DNA of 6,881 nt from Bacteroidota bacterium (GTDB lineage: Bacteria; Bacteroidota; Bacteroidia; Flavobacteriales; Crocinitomicaceae). The translations under genes and the position numbers were made by a program. The notes beneath the pieces were generated by a model that worked only from the letters and a program-made list of their open reading frames with translations, ran no database searches and was not told where the DNA came from. The DNA lies in the NCBI GenBank assembly GCA_029558435.1, contig JAKQEZ010000105.1:1-6881 (forward strand), given 5' to 3'. Below, one piece after another: positions 1 through 6,747 of the stretch (positions are counted from its first letter, which is position 1; every line of letters begins with the position of its first letter).

Positions 1-10
1 AACCACTGGT

Positions 11-141
11 GGTAACAGCACCTTGCCAAAAGTGGCGGTTTCGTGCTTTGTAGGACAGTTTTGTGGACATGTAAACTTCAGTTCTTCGTATGAAAGATTG
101 TGCTGAATATCGCCACCTTCGGCAAGCTGCCAAACGTTACC
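11..141. repeat. attC-like imperfect palindrome, site A
   Basis: GGTAAC at 11-16 is the exact reverse complement of GTTACC at 136-141. Inside these boxes the arms 22-37 and 111-126 pair at 14 of 16 positions. Short unpaired internal loops separate outer boxes and stem: 5 nt on the left, 9 nt on the right. The interior (about 38-110) contains GTGCTT (43), GACAGTTTTGT (54-64), TTCAGTTCTTC (77-87) and GTGCTG (100). The layout of outer box, spacer, long arm and large loop, and the 131-bp length, resemble an integron attC site. However, the right box GTTACCG does not match the usual GTTRRRY consensus. It may instead be a dispersed Bacteroidota palindromic repeat. The palindrome is seen directly; its role is inference. 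Confidence 0.65.
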
Positions 142-212
142 GGTCATGCTAAAAGACAACACAGCCGACAACAAACAAACTGAAAAACAGACAGACAAAA
201 TGCCAACCCTTC

Positions 213-277
213 GCAAAATAAAAAGAGCTGCAACCAACCGCATAAGCCGACACAAATTGCAGCACATTTTATTTTGC
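213..277. repeat. 21-nt-arm inverted repeat (hairpin or operator)
   Basis: Arms 213-233 and 257-277 are complementary at 19 of 21 positions. The outer 11 bases (GCAAAATAAAA / TTTTATTTTGC) and inner 7 bases (GCTGCAA / TTGCAGC) are perfect, and the loop is 23 nt. The A-rich left arm and T-rich right arm resemble a bidirectional intrinsic terminator, but the G/C-containing inner stem is only 7 bp. It lies about 110 bp before the operon, so it could end transcription from upstream, bind a regulator, or shape the operon's leader. Confidence 0.55.
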
Positions 278-364
278 CCAACCGCACCCAAGCCCACCCA
301 CCACCCTGACAACTGGACGAGTGGACTTTTAGACAAAAACGGACTGGACAACGGCATTAAATTT

Positions 365-372
365 TAACTTTG
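365..372 (+). promoter_or_regulatory. Possible Bacteroidota -7 element (TAACTTTG)
   Basis: TAACTTTG matches the TAnnTTTG -7 consensus used by the primary sigma factor of Bacteroidota and ends 15 nt before the first start codon. A clear TTTG at about -33 is not visible in 338-350, so the match is half of a promoter at best. If used, the transcript would begin only a few bases before the GTG start, giving a very short or absent 5' leader. Confidence 0.35.
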
Positions 373-387
373 TCAAGCATTAATTAA

Positions 388-1065
388 GTGATAGAATTGA
401 ACGAAGAAATAAAACAAGACAAGCAAGTAAAATCAAAGCAACGTGTAACTGACCACGGTGAAGTTTTTACAAACCAACGTGAAGTAAACGCGATGCTTGA
501 CCTTGTGAAACACGAAACCGAACGCATTGACAGCCGTTTCCTTGAACCTGCTTGCGGTAACGGAAACTTCCTTGCCGAAGTGCTTAACAGAAAACTAAAC
601 GTTGTAGAACACAAATACTCTCACTCTCAAATTGAGTGGGAACGTCATGCAGTTCTTGCCGTGTGCAATGTTTACGGTGTGGACATTTTGGAAGACAATG
701 CAGAAGAATGTCGGAAGCGGTTATTCAAAATCTTTAAAGAGCGCTACAATGCTTTGTTTGCTGACAAGTGCAAACACGAAGTGTTGCGTAGCGTTAACTT
801 TCTACTGCATCGAAACATTTTGTGGGGCGATGCTTTGGACTTTACCAATCCGCAAACAAAGCAGCCAATTATATTTAGTGAATGGAGTGCCGTAAACGGA
901 ACTATGCTGAAACGGAGAGACTATATGTTTAAATTTTTGGTGCAAAAAACACATCAATTCTCTTTCTTTAATGACGAAGGCGAAGCCAACGCTATTGATG
1001 AACCAGTAAAAGATTTCCCCTTAATTCATTTTATGAAACTTGGCGATGAAGACACTGCAAACTAA
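388..1065 (+). CDS. N6-adenine methyltransferase-like subunit of R-M system
   Basis: A 225-residue protein with a class I SAM-dependent methyltransferase fold of the kind found in restriction-modification systems. The motif X region DHGEVFTN is at residues 22-29, the SAM-binding motif I EPACGNGNF at 53-61, an acidic motif II-like segment YGVDILEDN at 96-104, and NILWGDALDF at 143-152. No NPPY/DPPY catalytic motif is present; the corresponding region reads IIFSEWS (161-167). The short length and the tail near PVKDFPLIHFMKL (206-218) look like an intact family member, not a truncation. The start is GTG at 388, directly after an in-frame TAA. The first in-frame ATG (493) would remove motif X, so GTG or the nearby TTG (397) must be used. 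It is the first gene of the operon and overlaps the next by 20 nt. Likely role: SAM-binding partner in host DNA modification with the next gene product. A non-catalytic role is possible. Confidence 0.88.
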   Translation: MIELNEEIKQDKQVKSKQRVTDHGEVFTNQREVNAMLDLVKHETERIDSRFLEPACGNGNFLAEVLNRKLNVVEHKYSHSQIEWERHAVLAVCNVYGVDILEDNAEECRKRLFKIFKERYNALFADKCKHEVLRSVNFLLHRNILWGDALDFTNPQTKQPIIFSEWSAVNGTMLKRRDYMFKFLVQKTHQFSFFNDEGEANAIDEPVKDFPLIHFMKLGDEDTAN

Positions 1066-2635
1066 CTATAACCCCGATGTGCTTTCTTGCTTGGCTAACC
1101 TAAGCAACGATGAAGTGTTAACGCCACCCAATTTGGTAAACAACATTTTAGATTTATTACCCAAAGAATTGTGGAGCAACCCCGATGCAAAATTTTTAGA
1201 CCCCGTAAGTAAAAGCGGTGTGTTTTTGCGTGAAATAGCAAAACGACTAATGATTGGTTTGGAAAAGAAAATGCCCAACAAGCAAAAACGCATTAACCAC
1301 ATTTTTGAAAACCAACTCTACGGTATTGCCATAACTGAATTAACGGCATTACTCAGCCGCAGAAGTGTGTATTGCAGCAAAACCGCCAACGGCAAATACA
1401 GTATTTGCGAAACTTTTGACAACGAACAAGGCAACATACGTTATGAACGCCTGCAACACACTTGGGAAAACGGCAAATGCACACAATGCGGTGCAAGCCA
1501 AGAAGTGTATGACCGTGGCGATGAAGCCGAAAGCTACGCTTACACCTTTATACACACCGAAAATCCAGAGAAACTTTTTACAAATAAGAAATTAAAAAAA
1601 GGACAAGAAATGAAATTTGATGTTATTGTAGGAAACCCACCATATCAGTTGAATGACGGTGGTGGAACAGGTTCAAGCGCAATTCCCATTTACCATAAGT
1701 TCATACAACAAGCTAAAAAGTTAAACCCGAATTATCTTTCTATGATTATTCCGGCACGTTGGTTTACTGGCGGACGTGGTGTTGATGAGTTTAGAGCAGA
1801 AATGCTAAACGACAAAAGAATTAAAGAAATTCACGATTTCCCAAATGCTTCCGATTGTTTTCCTGGGGTTGAAATCAAAGGCGGTGTTTGTTATTTTCTT
1901 TGGGACAAAGCTCACAATGGAAAATGTAAAGTTCATACTCATAGGGGCAACGAAATTGCTTCGGTTGATGAAAGAAATCTACTTGAAAAAGGTGCAGAAA
2001 CATTCATCCGATACAACGAAGCAATTTCAATTTTAAGAAAAGTTCAAAAACATAATGAACCAAGTTTTGCCGACATCATTAGTGCAAACGACCCTTTTGG
2101 ATTTGATGTTCGTGTTGAAGGAAGCTACAAAAGAGTTAAACCAAAATACAAAACAGAACCTTTTAAAGACGCTGTTCACTTTTATTATTACGGTTGGCAA
2201 AGAGAAGGAATCGGCTACATAGCCAAGTCACAAATCAAAAAAAATTCGGATTGGATAAAAGACCATAAAGTTCTTATTTCTAAAGCATACGGTGCAGGTG
2301 AAACATTTCCACACCAAATTGTAAACGTTCCAATCATTGCAGAACCAAACTCTTGTTGCACGGAATCTTATTTAGTTATTGGCCCCTTTTCATCTAAAAA
2401 GAAAGCCCAAAATGTAGATATATACATAAGAACCCGATTTTTCAGATTTTTAGTTTTGCTAATTAAGAATACGCAAAACGCAATGAAGAAAGTTTACTCA
2501 TTTGTTCCTATGCAAGATTTCAATGAATTATGGACGGATGAAAAACTTTATAAAAAATATGGCTTAACAAAAGACGAGATTGCTTTTATAGAAAGTATGA
2601 TACGCCCAATGGACGTGAGCCAAGCAGAAGAATAA
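1046..2635 (+). CDS. DNA adenine methyltransferase, Eco57I-like, NPPY type
   Basis: A 529-residue modification methylase predicted to transfer a methyl group from SAM to adenine N6 in a specific DNA site. A motif X-like LTPPNLVNNILDLL (25-38) precedes a variant motif I, LDPVSKSGVFLREI (51-64), in which the usual second Gly is Lys. A Cys-rich insert (C110, C121, C145, C148, the last two as CTQC) could be a zinc ribbon. Catalytic motif IV is VGNPPY (195-200). Residues from about 240 to 450 should hold target recognition. The end, with FVPMQDF near 486-492 and LYKKYGLTKDEIAF near 501-514, is typical of this methylase group. TTG at 1040 would add two residues; ATG at 1046 is preferred. The start lies inside the preceding gene, which suggests translational coupling. 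Base composition drops within the gene: 59 of 120 bases are G/C at 1441-1560 against 43 of 120 at 2041-2160, as if the recognition part had a different history. Confidence 0.93.
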   Translation: MKTLQTNYNPDVLSCLANLSNDEVLTPPNLVNNILDLLPKELWSNPDAKFLDPVSKSGVFLREIAKRLMIGLEKKMPNKQKRINHIFENQLYGIAITELTALLSRRSVYCSKTANGKYSICETFDNEQGNIRYERLQHTWENGKCTQCGASQEVYDRGDEAESYAYTFIHTENPEKLFTNKKLKKGQEMKFDVIVGNPPYQLNDGGGTGSSAIPIYHKFIQQAKKLNPNYLSMIIPARWFTGGRGVDEFRAEMLNDKRIKEIHDFPNASDCFPGVEIKGGVCYFLWDKAHNGKCKVHTHRGNEIASVDERNLLEKGAETFIRYNEAISILRKVQKHNEPSFADIISANDPFGFDVRVEGSYKRVKPKYKTEPFKDAVHFYYYGWQREGIGYIAKSQIKKNSDWIKDHKVLISKAYGAGETFPHQIVNVPIIAEPNSCCTESYLVIGPFSSKKKAQNVDIYIRTRFFRFLVLLIKNTQNAMKKVYSFVPMQDFNELWTDEKLYKKYGLTKDEIAFIESMIRPMDVSQAEE

Positions 2636-2638
2636 CTT

Positions 2639-5182
2639 ATGAGTAAAAGAGAATTTTTTCCGCCACGCCCAAGCGTAAATCCTACCATTTACGCTTATGA
2701 GTTGCCAGACGACAGCAAACGCAAAGGGCAAATAAAAATCGGGTTTACCGACCGTGATGCTCATACACGCATCAAAGAACAAATTGGTGCCACCCGTGCT
2801 GCCTTTAAAATTGTTTTTGAAGAAAGTGCAATGCGGGCAGATGGAAGCAGTTTTACCGACAAAACTGTTCATGCTTTACTTCGCAAAGACAAAGTAAAAA
2901 ATCCCGAAGGCGAATGGTTTGTTTGCACACTCAACCAATTACGCAAAGCCATTCACGAAATTAAAACAGGCGAGCGCACCGAAGAAAATCGGGTGCTAAA
3001 TTTTGGTATGCGTCCCGAGCAACACGAAGCCGTAACCAAAACCATTGCTTACTTCAAAAGTTTCAAAAAAGAAAACCCAAATAAGACACCTCACTTTCTT
3101 TGGAACGCTAAAATGCGTTTCGGTAAAACCTTTACCACCTATCAACTCGCTAAAACTATGAAATGGAAAAAGGTATTGGTTTTAACTTTTAAACCAGCCG
3201 TAGAAGATGCGTGGCGTGAAGATTTAAACACACATACCGATTTTAAAGGGTGGACATTCTTCTCAAAAAATGAAGCCGAGAATATTTCAAAGAAAACTGA
3301 TTTATCAAAAACCAATTTAGTATGCTTTGGCTCGTTTCAAGATTATTTAGGCACACAAAAAGACGGAAGCATAAAAGTAAAAAACGAATGGGTCCACAAT
3401 ACAGAATGGGATTGCATTGTGTTTGATGAATACCATTTTGGAGCTTGGAGAGATAATGCGAAAGATTTGTTTGGTAAAGACAGCGAAGCAGAAAGGGAAA
3501 TTGAAGAATTTAAGGAAATAGAAAAGAAAGGTTTTTCCGATGATGACAAAGTGGATGTATTGGAAGACATTTTGCCAATTAAAGCCAATCACTTTTTGTA
3601 TTTGTCGGGAACGCCATTCCGTGCCATCAATTCGGGAGAATTTATTGAAGAACAAATTTTCAATTGGACATATTCAGACGAACAGCGTTCGAAAGAAAAT
3701 TGGAAGATAAAAGACGGAGCAAATCCTTACGCAAGTTTACCGAGAATGGTAATGCTTACTTATCAACTTCCTGAAACCATTACTAAGGTTGCAGAATTAG
3801 GCGAGTTTGACGGTTTCGACTTAAACATATTTTTTAAAGCTGAAGGCGAAGGAAGCAAAGCCCGTTTTAAATATGAAGATGACGTGCAGAAATGGCTGGA
3901 TTTAATTCGTGGTTCGTTCACTGAACAAATAGTTGATACACTAAAATTAAAAACAGAAAGACCACCTTTGCCTTATTCGGATGCAAGACTAAAAAGCGTA
4001 TTAAATCATACATTTTGGTTTTTGCCTTCGGTGGCTGCTTGCCACGCAATGGCAAACTTGTTGAAAAAAAGGAACAACCAGTTTTATCACGATTACAAAG
4101 TAATAATTGCAGCAGGCACAGAAGCAGGTATTGGCGTAAAAGCATTGGAGCCTGTTTTAAACGGAATGGACGAACCCTTGCAATCAAAAACCATTACGCT
4201 TTCTTGTGGCAAACTAACAACAGGCGTTTCAGTGAAACCGTGGACAGGAATTTTTATGCTCCGTAATTCATCAAGCCCCGAAACTTATTTTCAAGCAGCT
4301 TTTAGGGTGCAAACACCTTGGGTAATCAAAAACCCTGACAGCAAATCGCCCAACAAAGAAGAAATTCTAAAAGAAGAATGTTATGTGTTCGACTTTGCAC
4401 CAAACCGAGCATTAAAACAAATTGCCGAATACGCTTGTAACTTAAACATCAACGAAAGCAACCCCGAAAAGAATGTTGAAGAATTTATAAACTTCTTGCC
4501 TGTGTTAGCTTATGACGGCAGTTCAATGAAACAAATTGATGCCGCAGGAATTTTAGATATTGCAATGAGTGGAACAACGGCAACATTGCTTGCCAGACGT
4601 TGGGAAAGTGCATTGCTTGTAAATGTTGACAACAACACATTGCAACGTTTAATGAACAACGAAGAAGCAATGAAAGCGTTGATGAACATTGAAGGTTTCC
4701 GTAACTTAAACCAAGACATTGAAACCATCATCAACAAGTCGGACAAAATTAAGAAAGCCAAAAAAGAAGGAACAGATAAATTAAGCGACAAGAAGAAAAA
4801 GGAACTTACCGAAGAAGAAAAAGAATACAAGAATTTGCGAAAACAAATTCAAGAAAAGCTCATCAAGTTTGCGACAAGAGTTCCAATCTTTATGTATTTG
4901 ACAGATTATCGTGAACGCAGTTTGAAAGACGTAATCACAAAATTGGAACCTAAACTTTTCCGCAAAGTGACAGGACTAAACGTAAAGGACTTTGAATTGC
5001 TGGTGAGTTTAGGCGTTTTCAATTCTGCCTTGATGAACGATGCAGTTTACAAATTTAAACGCTACGAAGACGCAAGTTTGGAATACACAGGCATTAATAA
5101 ACACGAAGGAGAAGATATTGGGTTGTATGATACCGTATTAAGTAAAAAAGACTATCAGGCAAGGTTTGTAAATGAAAAATAG
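2639..5182 (+). CDS. GIY-YIG-like nuclease / SF2 helicase fusion (restriction enzyme)
   Basis: An 847-residue protein, most likely the ATP-dependent restriction component. Residues about 16-100 resemble the T5orf172/MUG113 branch of GIY-YIG nucleases: TIYAYE (16-21), IKIGFT (32-37), Arg44, then TDKTVHALL (73-81) and GEWF (91-94). The acidic residue before the His is Asp74, where I would expect Glu. An SF2 helicase core follows: Walker A variant AKMRFGKTFT (157-166), DEYH box (263-266), SGTPF (323-327), TTGVSVKPWTG (527-537) and the arginine-finger region QAAFRVQTP (552-560). A Lys/Glu-rich, probably coiled segment spans about 700-745, before a C-terminal domain I cannot assign. No PD-(D/E)xK site is evident, so cutting is assigned to the GIY-YIG-like domain by inference. 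ATG at 2639 comes 3 nt after the methylase stop codon. Alternative: a helicase whose N-terminal domain only binds DNA. Confidence 0.92.
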   Translation: MSKREFFPPRPSVNPTIYAYELPDDSKRKGQIKIGFTDRDAHTRIKEQIGATRAAFKIVFEESAMRADGSSFTDKTVHALLRKDKVKNPEGEWFVCTLNQLRKAIHEIKTGERTEENRVLNFGMRPEQHEAVTKTIAYFKSFKKENPNKTPHFLWNAKMRFGKTFTTYQLAKTMKWKKVLVLTFKPAVEDAWREDLNTHTDFKGWTFFSKNEAENISKKTDLSKTNLVCFGSFQDYLGTQKDGSIKVKNEWVHNTEWDCIVFDEYHFGAWRDNAKDLFGKDSEAEREIEEFKEIEKKGFSDDDKVDVLEDILPIKANHFLYLSGTPFRAINSGEFIEEQIFNWTYSDEQRSKENWKIKDGANPYASLPRMVMLTYQLPETITKVAELGEFDGFDLNIFFKAEGEGSKARFKYEDDVQKWLDLIRGSFTEQIVDTLKLKTERPPLPYSDARLKSVLNHTFWFLPSVAACHAMANLLKKRNNQFYHDYKVIIAAGTEAGIGVKALEPVLNGMDEPLQSKTITLSCGKLTTGVSVKPWTGIFMLRNSSSPETYFQAAFRVQTPWVIKNPDSKSPNKEEILKEECYVFDFAPNRALKQIAEYACNLNINESNPEKNVEEFINFLPVLAYDGSSMKQIDAAGILDIAMSGTTATLLARRWESALLVNVDNNTLQRLMNNEEAMKALMNIEGFRNLNQDIETIINKSDKIKKAKKEGTDKLSDKKKKELTEEEKEYKNLRKQIQEKLIKFATRVPIFMYLTDYRERSLKDVITKLEPKLFRKVTGLNVKDFELLVSLGVFNSALMNDAVYKFKRYEDASLEYTGINKHEGEDIGLYDTVLSKKDYQARFVNEK

Positions 5183-5185
5183 TTT

Positions 5186-6466
5186 ATGAGAAGTCTATTT
5201 GAAAAGGAAGAAAAAGAAACAGCGTTAAATCAACTTCGAGTTGATTTAATTTCTCGTTTCTATCCTTTTTCAAAGGATGAAGTTTTAAAATTCAAGAGCA
5301 TATTAAACTTTGACCGATACCATTTAATGAATAATGATTCCATTATATGGGATTCAGAAATACTTGAAAAACTTGATAATAAGATTGATTGGTCGGCAAT
5401 TTGGAAAATAAAGAACATAAAACTTGATTTAGCCTTTTTCAAAAAATACGAAGCCAAAATCGAATTTAGTTCTATCCATCTATCAAAAAATATTGAATGG
5501 ACTAACAATTTGCTTACAGAATATGGTGACAGATTTGACTGGAGCAAATGGCTTATCACAAAGGAACCACTTTCTACTATTGAAAATTTAAGAAGATATG
5601 CAGATAAACTTGATTGGAGTTCAGTATCACAAAGAATAAATATTGAATTCACAGAAGAGATACTTGAAGACTTTTCTGATAAATGGGATTGGGGAAAATT
5701 ATCAGCAAATAAAAACCTTCCTTTAACCGTTGAGTTTATTCAAAAACATATCGAGCAGTTAGATTTTGAAGCATTATCACAAAATCCGAAAGCCATAGAT
5801 TTAATTTACAAATATCCAACATCAAAGAAATGGAATTGGGATAGAGTTATTTTGAACCCAGCAATTATTTACTCAAAAGAATCATTTGATTTTGTATTTA
5901 GTCATTACAAAAGATATTATGAATCAAAAGAATTCACAAATCCTATCCTGAAGAAAATGGCGTTGCCGTCATTTCTATTTCGAGTGTTTTCTCGACAACA
6001 AAACGACATCAGTTATTTTTTGCAGAATGATTTCATAAAATATTTGCCTTGGGAAAACCTATGCAAGTTTTGTAATACAAAATTGACTTTAGATTTTATC
6101 GAAGAATATAAAGACAAATTGAATTTTAAAGAATCTGAGTTTATCAGGAAACATCGAGATATTTTATCAAAAGAGTTTATTGAAAGCAATATTGATTTAT
6201 TTGATCCTACACACTACTCATTTTATTATCTCCCTTTGACAATTGAACTGTTGAATAAATTGTATGACAGAATAAATTGGAATAATCTTTCAAGTAGTGA
6301 AAAGCTTGATTGGACTTGGGAGTTTATTGACACACATTTTGACAAGTTCAACGTTTTTAGACTTTCTGAAAATAAAGGAATATATGACAAACTAATAATA
6401 GACAAACTTGGCAAAAACAGTGTAGTTGAATTTTTAAACGATGAAATTACCAAGCAAAGGAAATGA
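5186..6466 (+). CDS. Trp/Asp 25-residue repeat protein, function unknown
   Basis: A 426-residue protein with no recognised catalytic motif, signal peptide or membrane segment. After a charged N-terminus (1-43) it consists of about a dozen degenerate 25-residue units. Each opens with an acidic/Asn residue plus an aromatic (DW at 68-69, 118-119, 143-144, 168-169; NW at 217-218, 364-365), continues with an LS-x-N-like turn, and ends in a helix like EFIxxYxDK. Similar Trp-rich repeats occur in uncharacterised bacterial proteins and in some giant-virus proteins, from memory; no function is established that I know of. A helical solenoid for protein or nucleic-acid binding is the natural guess. It starts 3 nt after the helicase stop codon, so it is very probably co-translated with the R-M genes. 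It is more AT-rich than they are: 33 of 120 bases are G/C at 5281-5400. Possible roles are specificity or regulatory subunit, phage-component sensor, or unrelated passenger. Confidence 0.9.
   Translation: MRSLFEKEEKETALNQLRVDLISRFYPFSKDEVLKFKSILNFDRYHLMNNDSIIWDSEILEKLDNKIDWSAIWKIKNIKLDLAFFKKYEAKIEFSSIHLSKNIEWTNNLLTEYGDRFDWSKWLITKEPLSTIENLRRYADKLDWSSVSQRINIEFTEEILEDFSDKWDWGKLSANKNLPLTVEFIQKHIEQLDFEALSQNPKAIDLIYKYPTSKKWNWDRVILNPAIIYSKESFDFVFSHYKRYYESKEFTNPILKKMALPSFLFRVFSRQQNDISYFLQNDFIKYLPWENLCKFCNTKLTLDFIEEYKDKLNFKESEFIRKHRDILSKEFIESNIDLFDPTHYSFYYLPLTIELLNKLYDRINWNNLSSSEKLDWTWEFIDTHFDKFNVFRLSENKGIYDKLIIDKLGKNSVVEFLNDEITKQRK
5315..6427 (+). repeat. Coding tandem 25-residue repeats
   Basis: Within the last gene the aromatic anchor recurs at residues 69, 94, 119, 144, 169, 194 and 218 (spacing 25, 25, 25, 25, 25, 24). 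It recurs again at 289, 314, 339 and 365 (25, 25, 26), with a last unit from about 390. A first unit starts near 44. Residues about 242-288 are degenerate and fit about two eroded units. A rough consensus is [DN]W-x2-LS-x-N-x2-[IL]-x4-E-[FIL]-[IL]-x2-[YH]-x-[DE]-[KR]. The units share pattern, not near-identical DNA, so they are old duplications. Confidence 0.85.
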
Positions 6467-6479
6467 ATAACAATCCACG

Positions 6480-6578
6480 CATTTTGCAAGCACATTGCCA
6501 AAGCCCCGCAAGCCCATGCACAGACCAAAGCTTTGTCAAAGAGCTTGCAAAGCCAACGCACAGTGACACTGCAAAATG
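6480..6578. repeat. Nested inverted repeats downstream of the operon
   Basis: CATTTTGC at 6480-6487 is the reverse complement of GCAAAATG at 6571-6578. TTTGCAAGC at 6483-6491 is the reverse complement of GCTTGCAAA at 6543-6551. GCAAGC at 6508-6513 can also pair with GCTTGC at 6543-6548, and CAAAGCTTTG at 6526-6535 is a perfect 10-bp palindrome. These pairings compete, so one simple hairpin is not implied. No T-run follows, so it is not a classical intrinsic terminator, though it begins 13 nt after the last stop codon and could define the mRNA 3' end. Confidence 0.5.
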
Positions 6579-6614
6579 AATAGACAACAACAAGACAGAA
6601 AAGAAGCACGAACC

Positions 6615-6747
6615 GGTAACATGCGTTTGGCGTCATGCGGGGTGAAGTGCTTAAATTCAAGTTCAGTTTTTCAATTGGGCTTTAGTGCTGGGTTGACAGT
6701 TTTGTACTCCGTAATCCCGCACGAACGCCAAGCGCAAAAACGTTATA
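6615..6747. repeat. attC-like imperfect palindrome, site B
   Basis: Outer boxes are GGTAAC (6615-6620) and GTTATA (6742-6747), complementary at four of six positions. Arms 6623-6641 and 6716-6735 pair at 17 of 19 positions with one bulged base (6724). The loop contains GTGCTT (6647), TTCAGTTTTTC (6662-6672), GTGCTG (6685) and GACAGTTTTGT (6695-6705), the same words as in site A but in a different order. AAACGTTA spans the right box in both sites. Length (133 bp) nearly equals site A (131 bp), while the stem sequence is different, so structure and boxes are conserved more than sequence. The bulged base is also reminiscent of attC extrahelical bases. GTTATAG does not fit the canonical R' consensus. 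Confidence 0.65.

Larger units (their letters stand above)
142..387. other. Non-coding leader between site A and the operon
   Basis: This stretch is strongly A/C-biased on the + strand: 50 of 60 bases at 151-210 are A or C. It holds an inverted repeat at 213-277 and a promoter-like element at 365-372. The only open frame (146-367) would encode a low-complexity, Thr/Lys/Asn/Pro-rich peptide of 73 residues, and it runs straight through the inverted repeat, so I do not call it a gene. The C-rich part at 262-296 shares the ordered words GCACATT, TTGCC, CCGC and CAAGCCCA with 6490-6516 downstream of the operon. Confidence 0.6.

Noticed and set aside
146..367. 73-residue open frame upstream of the operon
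   Set aside because: Low-complexity composition caused by the A/C-rich strand; it crosses the 213-277 inverted repeat and shows no domain-like pattern.
388..2635. One methyltransferase gene split by a frameshift
   Set aside because: Each of the two proteins has its own motif X and motif I, and the first ends with a family-like tail, so they are two genes and not two halves of one.
5260..5652. 130-residue frame on the minus strand
   Set aside because: Lies wholly antisense to the repeat gene, whose 25-residue periodicity shows that the plus strand is the coding one.
5315..6427. CRISPR-like or DNA tandem repeat
   Set aside because: The periodicity is at the protein level (about 75 nt) with diverged DNA; there are no identical direct repeats with unique spacers.
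6226..6660. 144-residue frame on the minus strand
   Set aside because: Antisense to the repeat gene and running into the non-coding inverted repeats; Leu/Ser/Phe/Cys-rich as expected for a shadow frame.
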